Shown here: piece after piece, positions 31,401-41,345 of the stretch
How positions within the stretch are numbered: the stretch's first letter is position 1
Layout: the number at the start of each line of letters is the position of its first letter
Notes under the pieces: model-generated
Database searches by the model: none
What the model saw: the letters and a program-made list of their open reading frames with translations, nothing else
Told to the model about the DNA's origin: nothing
From: Antedon mediterranea
Taxonomy: Eukaryota; Echinodermata; Crinoidea; Comatulida; Antedonidae
DNA: 64,000 nt
Direction of reading: 5' to 3'
Assembly (NCBI RefSeq): GCF_964355755.1
Contig: NC_092673.1
Span: 32,931,648-32,995,647 of the forward strand
Made by a program: the position numbers and the translations under genes

Positions 31401-33152
31401 GGGGTATCCATGTAGTAACATTTCAGCAGCAACTTCAGGTAACCGACTATTTCCCGCTGCTTGTAGTTGTTTTAGATCTAATGACATTTCGTAGTGTTGT
31501 CCAATTTCTCTATTGAAGTGTTCTAATCCCAATGAATCACGTGACAGTTTCTGCTCAAGCTCATCAAGTTTAGCTTTTGATGATACAGATTTCTCTTGTT
31601 GGGGGTTTTCACATAAGTCATTCCATCTTCGGATGTACTCTCTACGTATTGGATGTAGCGTATCGATACAATATTTATCGGTCAAAACCTTGACAAACCC
31701 AAAGAAATATTTTCTTTTTAAAAGTGTGTTTGTGAACGAGGATCTGAACATCTCATATGTGCAACCCATACGTCTGTTTTTGTGTTTGGCTAACTGTTTA
31801 CGACGAAGTTCCAATACCTCTTCCTTTTGCTTGTTAACATATGCTACAATTTGCATATGACTTTCTTTTCTCAGTAGCCGATGCTGTTCCTTTTTTGCCT
31901 CTCCTATATCTACTGTTATCTCCTGTAAGGGCAGCTCTTCCTGTTTTCCTGCACGTTTGACTTGCTGGAGCAATTTTTCGGCACTCTGTTTAGCTTCGAA
32001 ACAGTTCTGTTCGATTTCGTCAGCATGATAATTCATTTTCTCCGCTATTTCAATGCACATTTCAATACTATGGCGTAGTCCTACAGTACCTTTTTCACAA
32101 TTAGATCCAAGTATTTGCCAAATTTGTCCACTTAATTTCAGCTCGTTCTTGTTTTCTGACGTAATATATTGTACTTGTTTCTTCATATCTCTGTTTTCTG
32201 TATCCATTTTACAAAATGCATCTCTTAAAGCTTCGTTAGGAGATCCATCTAAGATAAAAATTACGTGTCCCTCTTGTGTATATAAAGATTCAAGTAACGT
32301 GGTGTGATGTTCATTAAAATCAGAACAGGAAACAAATGCAATAGTGACCAGTGATATCTTGGATAAAAATGACGTCTGACTTTCAAAATTTGACGCATTT
32401 CCTCGCAAATTTATGAAAGTCAGAGCATCTGCAAAGGTACATGTACTTTTCTGTGAGGGAAGGTACCATGCAATTTCTAATAAGCCATCTGATAATTTTC
32501 GTTTTAAATTACCACCTTTGCACTCAGAATGAAAGAAAATGTTGTGTTTCTGCTCATTAATGACACAGTTGACAACTTTAGATTTGGAGATTTTAGGTCT
32601 TCCTAATCGCAAAGCAGACACAATCGGTAACTTCTCTGTTACCACTGATCGTTCACAAGATGAACCTGAACTTGTTTGCCATTTCTTTGTGATTGTTCTC
32701 ATTCCCCACACAATCAGTTCCCATTCTTTATTAGGTACGTCCGTAACTGGCATCAGTAACGGAATAGCTAGCTGACATATTGACAATTTTTCAATCAAAA
32801 TTTGTCTTAAGAAGTCGTCACAACACAAGAAAATAGCTACCAATGAATCTATTGGATTTACTTGACCGTCATTTGTATCTGTTTCTTTTCCTAGAACAGA
32901 AGTAAGTGAAAATGACTTTTCTTGTGAAGATGAACTTTCTTCTAATTCGAAAGATCTTCCTTCGTAATTACACGTTACAATATTTTGCAAAATGTACCAT
33001 GGTATTTTGTCAGGGTGACCATTGAGTTCCTCAGGTGAAATCACATTTTCGGAAACTACAAATACTTGTTTACGAGTCAGGTTTCTTGGATAATACTTAC
33101 TAAGTCCCAGCTTTTCAACCACTCGCCGGTATTTTCTTAATTTATTGTCCAT
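28434..33152 (-). CDS. GVIN/URGCP-like very large interferon-inducible-type GTPase
   Basis: One coding exon of 1572 codons from ATG 33152 (MDNKLRKYRR). The longer frame to 33215 is rejected because it crosses a splice acceptor. Numbering from 33215, the N terminus is a helical GVIN-type region (VEKLGLSKYYPRNLT, 34-48), then NPIDSLVAIFLCCDDFLRQI (120-139) and RLGRPKISKSK. A basic, Glu/Lys-rich coiled-coil stretch covers about 390-580. The large GTPase domain has a P-loop GIQSSGKST (645-653), switch threonine in RCTKG, DTEG (696-699) and HQNVTD (768-773) in place of the canonical NKxD, typical of this family. A long helical region follows, with a Cys/His cluster (CPFCHALCDL...HDHH...DCH, from 1459). 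Vertebrate relatives are interferon-induced; here the role is inferred as cytosolic and possibly immune. Length is shorter than mammalian GVIN1. Confidence 0.93.
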   Translation of the reverse strand: MDNKLRKYRRVVEKLGLSKYYPRNLTRKQVFVVSENVISPEELNGHPDKIPWYILQNIVTCNYEGRSFELEESSSSQEKSFSLTSVLGKETDTNDGQVNPIDSLVAIFLCCDDFLRQILIEKLSICQLAIPLLMPVTDVPNKEWELIVWGMRTITKKWQTSSGSSCERSVVTEKLPIVSALRLGRPKISKSKVVNCVINEQKHNIFFHSECKGGNLKRKLSDGLLEIAWYLPSQKSTCTFADALTFINLRGNASNFESQTSFLSKISLVTIAFVSCSDFNEHHTTLLESLYTQEGHVIFILDGSPNEALRDAFCKMDTENRDMKKQVQYITSENKNELKLSGQIWQILGSNCEKGTVGLRHSIEMCIEIAEKMNYHADEIEQNCFEAKQSAEKLLQQVKRAGKQEELPLQEITVDIGEAKKEQHRLLRKESHMQIVAYVNKQKEEVLELRRKQLAKHKNRRMGCTYEMFRSSFTNTLLKRKYFFGFVKVLTDKYCIDTLHPIRREYIRRWNDLCENPQQEKSVSSKAKLDELEQKLSRDSLGLEHFNREIGQHYEMSLDLKQLQAAGNSRLPEVAAEMLLHGYPIELMDGDASHVPLTWVEAVFESLKCQIGKDKKMFVLSVLGIQSSGKSTMLNAMFGLQFAVSAGRCTKGIFAQLVPLDTDLKAKCDYILVVDTEGLRSPESASIEHTNNRDNELATLVIGLGDLTIINIMGENPTDMQDTLQIAVHAFMKMGNVNIKPSCLFVHQNVTDVTASELNTTQKRSMREMLDKITEIAAHAENCSERYKSFSDVITFQEHKHIMYISSLWQGDPPMAPPNPGYSKCILQVKKQIVEIMKNSEPKSIPNFITLLSDLWKAILCQDFVFSFRNSLDIQAFNALNAEHVKHARTLRRNALKYSESLQIKCKEFSVENVNEKGEKCLGDYLQKLEKDISDVQSSMETYFKENKKAIQWKKKVEIQLSDVCSEIKKDMRGTFKSIVIKTTGRAKIEANIKTYEQEIYEKAKTLADEYRHLKLPDEQLESEFAKNWNEWVTKVPIGDDYEDIRTSFQIITEDYQIENHKLEVKRVWQSDLSRTEVQENDLDFSWFENVKLVFRFKGKKAYAYKANYARQQILEDLKTVISNHRQSGTKYNKQLGFELFSKLSSGLENMKIDEKVTINKNSIIPLAVCNFYAVLIPSLEDMQEQHKRENDPRLYMESQKERLWHMFKEECKDLQIVVKVASAISRELTYSIKTSLPAKCKFEVIDHLRHSTAKGFSSKRSLHAMMLIEKADMGFQSLLPCLFQPILCITKFSFTKIHNMCLQKNDETGISLLEQKYRDKVSEIVTGLKQDITTLRTESKVVSKKDKEGDTAMTTMKLWWPALLEHTDEELGLKTDIRLFDEERDLKLHELIDTLMVELKGIEDTVIKAFDSSIFSEIIKSCCQLFLADLLNCQEVCPFCHALCDLNGKHDHHRTDCHIPMGVTGGRWAHTEKLLTDMCTTAVMCNYSFKSKITNNEYINFRNYKSVNTRCASWKIEPLADESEKFWKWFLATYNTELAKFYGTKLTDIPEGWKNITLEEAKEDMKKLYDI

Positions 33153-33200
33153 CTTCTCTATAAAACTGTAAATAAAACAAACATACAAATACATTATTCT
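33153..33200 (-). other. 3' splice acceptor just before the GTPase start codon
   Basis: The minus strand reads a pyrimidine-rich tract, TTTATTTACAG, then TTTTATAGAGAAG and the ATG; the AG is at 33166-33167. It implies a 5' UTR intron. The broken paralogue has an equivalent acceptor 16 bases before its ATG. Confidence 0.7.
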
Positions 33201-33389
33201 TAAAAATAAAATCAAAAGGCAGACTAATGTTCTATTTTCTATTGTTTTTGTGTGTAAGTTTCAAAACTGCGATCCCTGATGATCCGAGATTGGCTGGCTA
33301 TGTATAGTTGCGAAACGTCACTCACTCGTTTTGAAAAGTAGATTAGACGCAAGGAAAACAATAAACAAACGAAGCATGGATTAATGGAT

Positions 33390-33560
33390 AACGATAACGA
33401 TGAGCTTAGGTCCATCTCGGCCGCCGACAACCTCGGTCGCCGGTTACAGAACGCGATATTGTATGGAGCGCCAAAAGTGCCTGTTATGATAGTGTAATAG
33501 TGACGACGTGGAATTACAGTCGACGCGGCCGCTAGTTCAATAACGGTAATCTGTATGGAA
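33390..33560 (-). promoter_or_regulatory. CpG-rich block upstream of the GTPase gene
   Basis: A clear local rise in CpG (CGGCCGCCGAC, GGTCGCCGG, GACGCGGCCGC) in an AT-rich region, 240-410 bases upstream of the start codon on the correct side. It may hold the first, non-coding exon and promoter. No TATA box is obvious. Confidence 0.4.
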
Positions 33561-33599
33561 CGCCGTGTGCGCTTTGATTGTCGTTTTATATTAGGCATA

Positions 33600-34840
33600 A
33601 TATTATATTTGGCATATAATAATTTACCTCTATTTATATGTACTGTATTAATTAATATATTATATAGAGAATATACGTCTGTGTCTTTTATTATGCAAAC
33701 AATTACGTAAAAGAGAACAATTTATTTAAAAACAATAATTTTTACAAATAATAATTTTTACAATATAGCCCGTAAAGCCAGCGTATCCATTTTTATACTT
33801 ATGCATACTGTGGTAGATTATATCATATCCGTGTCGTTAACAATTACATACTATTCGATCACCTTATTTTTATTTCTATTTTATTTATATCCGTAATGTA
33901 GGATAAAATTAAGTTTATAATGATTACTGTTGAAGCATATCACGTGTATATTTTATTTCTAATGTTTAAAATAGTTTTTAGTAAAATGATCATTATATGC
34001 GAGTTACTGAAATAAACCCCCGAATAAGCCATATTGGAGATGCGCCTTTTATGATCGTGCAGCTGTTTCCCGTAACAATACGTTATTTTGCTGACGGGGT
34101 TTCCCCTTTAAAAAAAAAACGCACTTGTTAGTATATACGTCGGCGATACTATAGATTTTAATTAGAAAAATCTTTTATTTCTTCATTTATAATAACAAGA
34201 ATTTATAATAAACAAGAAACAAACAAATAATAATCATTTAATGAAATAATTAAGTAAATGCAACTTAGTGTCTCACATTCATACGCCGTTCGTAAATCTA
34301 AATGTTTAAATATCAGTACAGATTACCTCTTTGAGAATCGTGTCCACCTTATTATCCATACATTATTCTCACATCTATCATTAATTGTACATCATAGTCC
34401 TACTGTAGGGGCAGTAGATTGATTTATAACGGCATAGTATCTGTATATTTTATTATTATCCCAAAACCATGCTCACTTCAAAGTAGCGGATATCGAATGC
34501 AAAAATCATCATCCATGCATCATCTTCCTTTATTGCATAAACCTCCTAAGCCACCCCAAGCTGGTATAGAACGAGTTTCGTAATTAACTGTGATTAAAAA
34601 ATACGCAATAGGCGCGTCTACTTGTTTAACTATTACATTATTATTTATTATTTTCAAAACTTTAAACAGTGGCATGCAAATCTTTTCAAAAACTTGCACA
34701 ATATTCAATAAAACATAAAACATGCGCCATATACAAATTAGCGCGACCAAAATAAAACGCGACCGATATCAAACGTAACTAAAATGATAAAAAGCGTATC
34801 TAGCAGCGCTCCATACAAAATACCGGATGTTGATTTTATC
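33600..34840. other. AT-rich intergenic DNA
   Basis: No domain-bearing ORF. A small duplication (AATAATTTTTACAA twice) lies at 33731-33765. GTATGGAGCGC at about 33459 and its complement GCGCTCCATAC at about 34806 could be ends of an element but lack support. Confidence 0.4.
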
Positions 34841-34845
34841 ACGAC

Positions 34846-34890
34846 CGATTTCAAACGCGACCGATTTCAAGCACGACCGATTTCATCTGA
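34846..34890 (+). repeat. Short tandem repeat of CACGACCGATTTCA-type unit
   Basis: Three near-identical units of about 15-16 bases (ACGACCGATTTCAA, GCGACCGATTTCAA, CACGACCGATTTCA), with a fourth diverged unit at about 34757. Confidence 0.75.
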
Positions 34891-34907
34891 CACCTTTAGG
34901 GGTATCC

Positions 34908-34935
34908 ATGGAGAAATAAACTTATTTCTCCATGT
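34908..34935. repeat. Perfect 13-bp palindrome CATGGAGAAATAA/TTATTTCTCCATG
   Basis: Two 13-base arms are separated by AC. It may be head-to-head ends of a mobile element or a hairpin; there is no gene nearby. Confidence 0.75.
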
Positions 34936-35486
34936 GGTATCACAAATAATATTTTGTTAAAGTTAGCCAGCTTTAGATATAAAATAAATCGAATAGTAAA
35001 ATTATATTGATATTGATTGATATCACTACTACTAATTTATTAATCTGAAAAATTTAGAAAAAAAGCATTTATTAAAACAAAAATTAAAAGTTAATTAATG
35101 AATATATTAATAAGTATACATGTAGAATGCGTGCGTATGCGCTGCATTAAATTTTAATTACTCACAATACAAGCATCGGTGGCGTGCCATACAATTCGGC
35201 TTTTTAATCCGGCGGCCGAGATTTTCGGCGGCCGAGATGGATCTAACCCCCACCACGCTTTCCATTTGCACGATCCCTTCTAAAACGCGTGAAATCTGCA
35301 AGTGTAACCTCAGCGTCCAGCACATTATAGCAAAGAACAACAAAAACAACACAAGAATCTCCTGTTCGTAAGCGTGTAACAATTTCAAAAGGCATTGTAG
35401 GATAGAATAGAGCTAATGGGCCAATGGACAGATCCATATATATAAAGAGTTGCGACTTTGAATGGAGTAGAAGCCATGTTCGTGTC

Positions 35487-36530
35487 CGGGTGTCACGAAA
35501 CCTAAGACCACGAAAACTAAGACCCCCCCCCCCCCTAAGACCTAAGATCACGAATATTTATCTTTCGCACCTGCCTTGTATTTTAACTCCCAACATTTAT
35601 TCTGAATACCACCCCTTATAATTGGCACTTTTATGAAAAAGAATCACATAAAAAGTAACAAATACATTTTTAAATTGATGATTTTACAGACGTTTTTCTC
35701 GCACACAAACTGTGTGAATTTTGCATGACTAGCCTACAGTACAGTAGGCCTACCCCATGTTCAATGTTTTTGTTTCTATGGAACGTCAAAAGAGCAAAAA
35801 TTATATAGAGGGCTAAAAACTCGGTGGAGTCCATCTACAGTGTGGATGGAACAATGTAAAATTAAAATTGTAATGATAATAGTATAATCATGCAAGCACG
35901 ATGAAATAAATACTGGCAAATAAATTTTAATTTAAAAATCATGATAATAAGTTTTTTTCTTTCGTTTTCTTTCTGTTTTTATACTTGTACTATTATTGTT
36001 GCTCTTTTGGCGCTTCATAGAAACAAAAACATTGAGCATTGGGGGAGCTCGAGGAGTTACAGGTAGAGATATTATAGTTCACTATAATATCTCTATGAGT
36101 ATACAAAGAAACATATCTCCTAATTTTAAAGTGTGGTATTCAGGATAAAGTTAGTCAACAAATTTGGAGTCAAAATACAAGAAAGGCAGGTGCGTAAGAA
36201 AAACATCCTCTGAACCAACACAATGGAGTAAATATATACTAACAAACAACCCGTCAAGTTTGTTTGTTGTAAAGAAAAAAATATACATTTACTCAACGGG
36301 CGAAAATAATGTGAGTTTATCTATGTTTTGCGGTAGTATTTAATTATATTTATGGTAATAAATGAAACCTACTGTGTTTAAAATTAGGGCCTATGTATGG
36401 ATAAACAAAGTATTGTTTTTAAGCTGTAGTATATCTTAGAATTTGTAATCTTAGGTCTTGGGTCTTAGCTTTCGTGATCTTAGGTCTTAGGGGGTCTTAG
36501 CTTTCGTGGTCTTAGGTTTCGTGACACCCG
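35487..36530. mobile_element. Foldback element with GGGTGTCACGAAACCTAAGA ends
   Basis: The left end CGGGTGTCACGAAACCTAAG is repeated in inverse at the right end (36511-36530). Further inward the arms hold CCTAAGACC modules and then match on and off for several hundred bases. Examples are the GCACCTGCCTT and CCTGAATACCAC pairs, and the GTTTTTGTTTCTATG blocks at about 35767 and 36020. A second small perfect palindrome (AGAGATATTATAG/CTATAATATCTCT) lies at about 36063-36092. There is a poly-C run at about 35523. No ORF and no clear TSD. Confidence 0.75.
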
Positions 36531-36548
36531 TTTGTGGCCAACTATTTC

Positions 36549-36975
36549 TATGTAGAGTATGGAGTTGAGTCTTTTGTTTTGAAAATGTATAACGTTCAAA
36601 AGGCTTTAACTATCGAATTTAATATCAAAACAATCAATTTGTTTAAAGGCTTTTGTTAAAATAATAAAACTAATTATAAAGTTACTGCGAACATGATTTT
36701 AAACAACAAAAACAGCAATATCGGAACGGCTCTGGCTGTGCGCTCTATGCACGCTCTACGCGTGCACGTTTAGTTTGTACAGCGATTCTCTATAGTAATG
36801 CATTGTTTTTACATTTTGTTGTTTTAAATCATGTTCGCAGTAACTTTATGATTTCGTTATTATCTTAACAAAAACCTTTAAACAAATTGATTGTTTTGAT
36901 ATTAAATTCAATATTTAAAGCCTTGTGAATGTTATACATTTTTTAAGCAAATGAATCGACTCCATACTCTACATA
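36549..36975. mobile_element. Second foldback element, arms about 165 bp
   Basis: TATGTAGAGTATGGAGT at 36549 is answered by ACTCCATACTCTACATA ending at 36975. The arms also share AATATCAAAACAATCAA, TTTAAAGGC and AAAGTTACTGCGAACATGAT. A spacer of about 100 bases is comparatively GC-rich (GGCTCTGGCTGTGCGCTC). It lies only 18 bases from the previous foldback. Confidence 0.8.
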
Positions 36976-37068
36976 AACCAGTGATATGTAATAGCCTAAG
37001 GCTGGATAGTGGCAATCTTTTAATGTTATCGCGGTTCAAAAGTGATTCTCCATGGAGAGGGAACCAAC

Positions 37069-37093
37069 AAGATGGCGGCTGCAATCGACCAAT
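37069..37093 (+). promoter_or_regulatory. YY1-type site and CCAAT box without a gene
   Basis: AAGATGGCGGC (37069-37079) matches the YY1 site found in TATA-less animal promoters, and CCAAT follows at 37089-37093. Downstream ORFs to 37313 and beyond have no domain, so no gene is assigned. Confidence 0.35.
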
Positions 37094-37368
37094 CAGATAT
37101 ACCCTACGCAGTACGCACTACTACGCCTGCGTTGAACCTATCTGCGTGAAAACGATACGCAACGCAGCGCATTTAGAACGCATTTTATCAAAGATAATAA
37201 AAGGAATAAAAACCTATTTATATTCTTTGATTTTATATAATCCTCGTATACAAAAAATGCTAGATTACCAAGAAATTATTCATTTTATTCCGATTAACAA
37301 TAATTATATTTAATTTTATAAACCTTCACTGTGCTTTGACAAGAATATGTGTTGTAATTTATGTGGTC

Positions 37369-37910
37369 TTAAAGATGTATTGTCCCTTGAAACACAAAAA
37401 AATAAAGGTAAAAATATTCTAAATTTAAAATGGCCATATCAAAGTAATATTAAAGTTATTCACTTTAAGTTGAAAATTCGAGCTAAAAACAACAAGTTTA
37501 CGTAATTAACAGGTAAATTAGTTTGATTACATTTCATCTGGAAAATCATCGCGAGCGAAAGTAAACAAAGATTTCAAACCATGAGTACGCATTATGCATA
37601 TGCTAATTAGGATTGTTTACAACTCGACACGGTTGAGAAGGTATTTTCACACAGATCATAAGGAGGTTTTATGATTATGCGCGCATACAGAGTAGCCAAA
37701 CAAGCGCGTTTCATTATGGGATATGTTTTGATCGAAAACTTTAACTGGAAGTCAGAGTTATTTTTTTTTAAAAGAACGTCTGTATTTCAGTTAAATGATT
37801 TTTTTTTCGAAAAATTTTTGGTGATAGTTAATAATTATTATGATACCTTTTTTCGAAATCTTAAATTTTTAATTTTTTTGGAATTAGGCAAAGGGACAAT
37901 ACCTCTTTAA
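37369..37910. mobile_element. TTAA-flanked MITE, TIR TTAAAGATGTATTGTCCC
   Basis: The left end TTAAAGATGTATTGTCCC is mirrored by GGGACAATACCTCTTTAA at 37893-37910 (one mismatch). TTAA at each end is the expected target duplication of piggyBac- or Kolobok-like elements. At 542 bp it has no transposase. Sister copies lie at 38444 and 49108. Confidence 0.85.
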
Positions 37911-38344
37911 TGTATTATATTAGATTATTATTTTTTATATTAAAATAATGCTTTTGAACACATTTACGGCCGTTAGAATCACTTTCCAGTCTGGAGTACG
38001 CCCTCTAGTGTTCTTATTACATCTCTCTGACATAAACATAATATTGGGACACAAAGATGGCCGGTGTGCACCCTACGTGACTTTCTAAAATCCGTTGCGT
38101 AACTCTTTATATTACATAGCCTATGTAAATACGTGAACGTGATTGGTTGAAACTGCGTCACATGACTACCACTGCAAGGATCGTAAATCGTATATATCCT
38201 CGAGGACGATGATATTGACTGAGTAATTTTCGCGTATTTTTCGGGTCCCCTGTCATTAAACATACACATTCTCGAGTTCGATAATATTGACTGTGTAATT
38301 TTCGTGTGGCAACACTCGCGTTTGCCGATAGATAAAAGTCATCT

Positions 38345-38415
38345 ACTGGATCTTGAACTTGGGTGGAATTGTCACTCCATCGCAAGACAACGCTTCACCC
38401 GCTGCGCCACGGAAC
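38345..38415 (-). repeat. tRNA-derived (SINE-like) Pol III promoter relic
   Basis: The minus strand has an A-box-like GTGGCGCAGCGGG (38410-38398) and a B-box-like GTTCAAGATCC (38358-38348), about 40 bases apart, in the frame of a tRNA-like sequence. The cloverleaf is not intact, so this is a SINE head or tRNA pseudogene. Confidence 0.6.
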
Positions 38416-38443
38416 TTGCTTGAAGAAATGAATCTTAAACTAT

Positions 38444-40897
38444 TTAAAGATGTATTGTCCCCCCTGAAAAAAATTTTTTTTTCAATATTTTTGTTGAATA
38501 GGCCATTTTAATTGCACATAAAAGTTATTCACTTTGACCTCAATTTGGATTGAAAAAAAATATTTTTTTACACGGGAAAATCGCAATTTAATGCAAAAAT
38601 TAACCAACCGGAAGCTATATGTCTGGAAGACAAATGTGTTCCGGTTTAATTTAACCCTTGACCTGAGTTAGCTCATAAATATTCATATTGTATGGATACA
38701 TATCATCGTGTGGTGGGATGATGATGCTTTCCAAATCATCAACAGCCAACAACGATAGCAATGCACAGCTGGGAGCATGCGTGCGAGAGAGTCGAGTAGT
38801 GATGCGATACGAATCTTGAAGAAAACACGAAAACTATAGCTAGCAGAATGCTAAGTTAGAATTACAGTTGGTTGGTAATCTTATTCATTTAGGTGAGTTT
38901 TTGTTTCGCTAACAGGAGAGGCCTAGCTAGGCCCGAATTTGCTGCTACTGTACTAGTCTACTACTCTACTAGCACTGACAGTCTCGAGTAGCCTAACTGC
39001 TACCTACTTCTGTCTCTAAGTAGAGTGTTGTAGGCCTAGGCAGTACACTGCTAGTTAGGGCTACAGTAGACCACCACCAGAAGGGATGTGTTTTTGTTTA
39101 TAATTTTTTGTTTCTATCATGATGAATTGGTTTAATTTTTAAAGATTTCAACTATCTATTCGGCAGAGAAAATTACCAAATAAATCTAAATATTGTTTTG
39201 GATGTTTACTGATGCAATATTTTAAAAATATTTTCTGCATCAAATGCAATAGGTTCAAATTAAAAATCCGCAAATAAACATTTTATGCAGATATTTCTTT
39301 TTCTTTTTAGGTATTAACATTGATTGAACAATAAGAGCAAGTAGTGAGAAACATAAAATGTATCGTACAGTGGCAACATTCACAATTTTATTGAAACGTT
39401 TCTTACTATTAAAATGACACTTTGTAATGGATGTGAGCGATCTTAGATGACTATAGCTGTCGTAATTACTGCCACAATCAACACATTGATATTAGTAGAC
39501 AAATTGACACAAAAAACAATACAGGAATTCAATAAGATATACTGTATATATATTTTATTAACTCCTTTTGCACTCTAATATTTACAATAAAATTATGAAG
39601 TATAAGTAAATTTGAAGAATTTATCCTGTGTACTGTTGTAGTAGTTTTTTTTTATTTATTGAATGTTATGTTTACAAAATAATATACTGTTGTACATATA
39701 TACAAAAAAATTATACAATATTTTACAAGCTGGACAAGAACATATTGGCCGAATGCAGCAGGAGAGTCACAAATATTTTTCCTGCAATATCCAATCATAT
39801 TCCAATACCGAGTCTATCATTGTTGTCTTTGGGTTACCTCTGTTCCAGTCTTCATCAGCTCAATGTCTTTAAATAAAGTAAAAGCAAAGTATGAAAATCT
39901 GGAAAAAATAGATCATGCATATTTAGTGAAAAATTGGGCTGGTGAAATTGCTTACTTTGACATAGTCAAATAAGTATTCTACCTTTCTATGGTAAAACAC
40001 ATTACTTATAATGTTATAACTTATAAAAAGAGAAAATAAATATTTGACTTACTACAGTACAGAGAACATTTGTTTGTGTTGTAAAATGGCTAAGCTGGCT
40101 TTTCCCCTCTGTCTACTTGTACAGTGCTGCTGGAAGGTTCTCAATTTCAGGCTTGTATTGTAACCATTTTTCCTGAAAAATGTTTGTTTTATTTTTATCA
40201 TAAAAATTATTTAAACAAGCTTCAACTGTAAATGTATATGGTACAGCAAGCTGGCTGTATTTTCGGAATGTAGCTAAGATTGATGGCATATAGCCTAGGC
40301 CAGTCTATGGAGAGTACAATGTATAGGGCCTAGCTGGGCATCTTCTGCAGGGACCCGATTATCACAGTCTGCTTGCTACTAGCTTAGTAATATGCAGCAG
40401 CATGTATTAATTATTCTAGTATTCTAGGCCTAGGCTAGCCCTGAACTGAAAAAATCCCAGGCTAAGTTAATTAATTTACCTTCCTGTTATTATTGCGTTA
40501 TATATATTATTATATTTAAAATAACCGTCTAGGCCTACTTACCGACAAATTAACAGCTCAGCTTTACATACGCATAAAACCCACAGTCGAGTCGCGTCGA
40601 TCTCTCTGGTGGTGTTGTTCATACAACGTAACGTGCATCGTCAGATCTCTGGTGTGTGGATGCTCATTAACATATCATGCATATGTATGAGTTAGCTCTA
40701 CCGGCCAAATTTTTTGAGCCGATGAGTTCGAAAAAATGGTAAACTTATTTTGATTTTTTTATAAGCGAAATCAATATTTTTTTCGGATTTTTTTTTGGTG
40801 GAAGTGAATAACTTTATGTTAACTACAAAATGGTCTATTCAAAATTTGATTTTTTTCATCTTTATTTTTCATTTTTTGGGGGACAATACAACTTTAA
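38444..40897. mobile_element. Long TTAA-flanked element (2.45 kb) of the same TIR family
   Basis: The left end TTTAAAGATGTATTGTCCCCC and right end GGGGGACAATACAACTTTAA are inverse. The arms continue imperfectly (GAATAGGCCATTTT versus AAAATGGTCTATTC; AAGTTATTCACTT versus AAGTGAATAACTT). It is long enough for an autonomous element, but I find only small ORFs; one of 36 codons at 39863-39973 reads like protein (KYENLEKIDHAYLVKNWAGE) and is unassigned. A GTGAGT donor-like site at about 38893 follows an exon-like stretch. The transposase, if any, is decayed or in short exons. Confidence 0.75.
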
Positions 40898-41045
40898 GCT
40901 ATGCATACATAGCGCCCTCATTTGTTGTTAGTCCACCCTAAATGTGATGAAACACCGTTTGTGATTGGTCAATACTCACGGTAGTAACTTAGTAATTATT
41001 ATTAAAATAGGCTTATTGATGGAAATTCTTCTGTTAATTTAAACG

Positions 41046-41345
41046 ACCTAGGCCTAGGCCTAGGCCTAAGTGAATATTTTATTGCCAAGGAATCATTAAT
41101 TAGTAATTATCTGTAAATTATTCTTCGCAAGGTAAGGTGTCTAGGCAAGCTTGTTACGTTTAAATACACTACAAATACTAGGCCTAGGCCTAGGCCTACC
41201 TCTAGGCCTACTAGCTAGATCCTATCCTAGGAGGCCAGGCTAGGAGTAGTGTTGCCAAAGTGCGAGTCAACGAGGCACGCAATGCACGCATATTACACGC
41301 AATCCACGCAATGCATGCAATCCACGCAATGCATGCAATCCACGA
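41046..41345. repeat. AGGCCT tandem tracts and CACGCAATGCATGCAATC minisatellite
   Basis: Runs of AGGCCT occur at about 41048-41069 and 41178-41200. From about 41271 to 41345 a roughly 18-base unit (CACGCAATGCATGCAATC) repeats about four times. Confidence 0.75.

Noticed and set aside
28891-32775. Plus-strand ORFs of 67-136 codons opposite the GTPase gene
   Set aside because: Antisense shadows with no coding signature.
33153-33215. N-terminal extension of the GTPase ORF (methionine at 33215)
   Set aside because: It crosses a clear splice acceptor (TTTACAG), is hydrophobic and unlike the family; the next methionine aligns with the paralogue start.
33239-33598. 119-codon minus-strand ORF just upstream of the GTPase
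   Set aside because: Compositionally odd, no domain, and not joined to the GTPase by a clear splice pair; more likely promoter or non-coding exon DNA.
33456-34820. A 1.35-kb element bounded by GTATGGAGCGC inverted words
   Set aside because: The inverted match is only about 11-13 bases, with no target duplication or arm similarity beyond it.
37069-37313. A gene driven by the YY1/CCAAT sites
   Set aside because: The downstream ORF (36951-37313) starts before the sites and has no domain; no splice-consistent exon was found.
39628-39973. Transposase gene inside the 2.45-kb TTAA element
   Set aside because: Only short overlapping ORFs in different frames; none shows a transposase motif.
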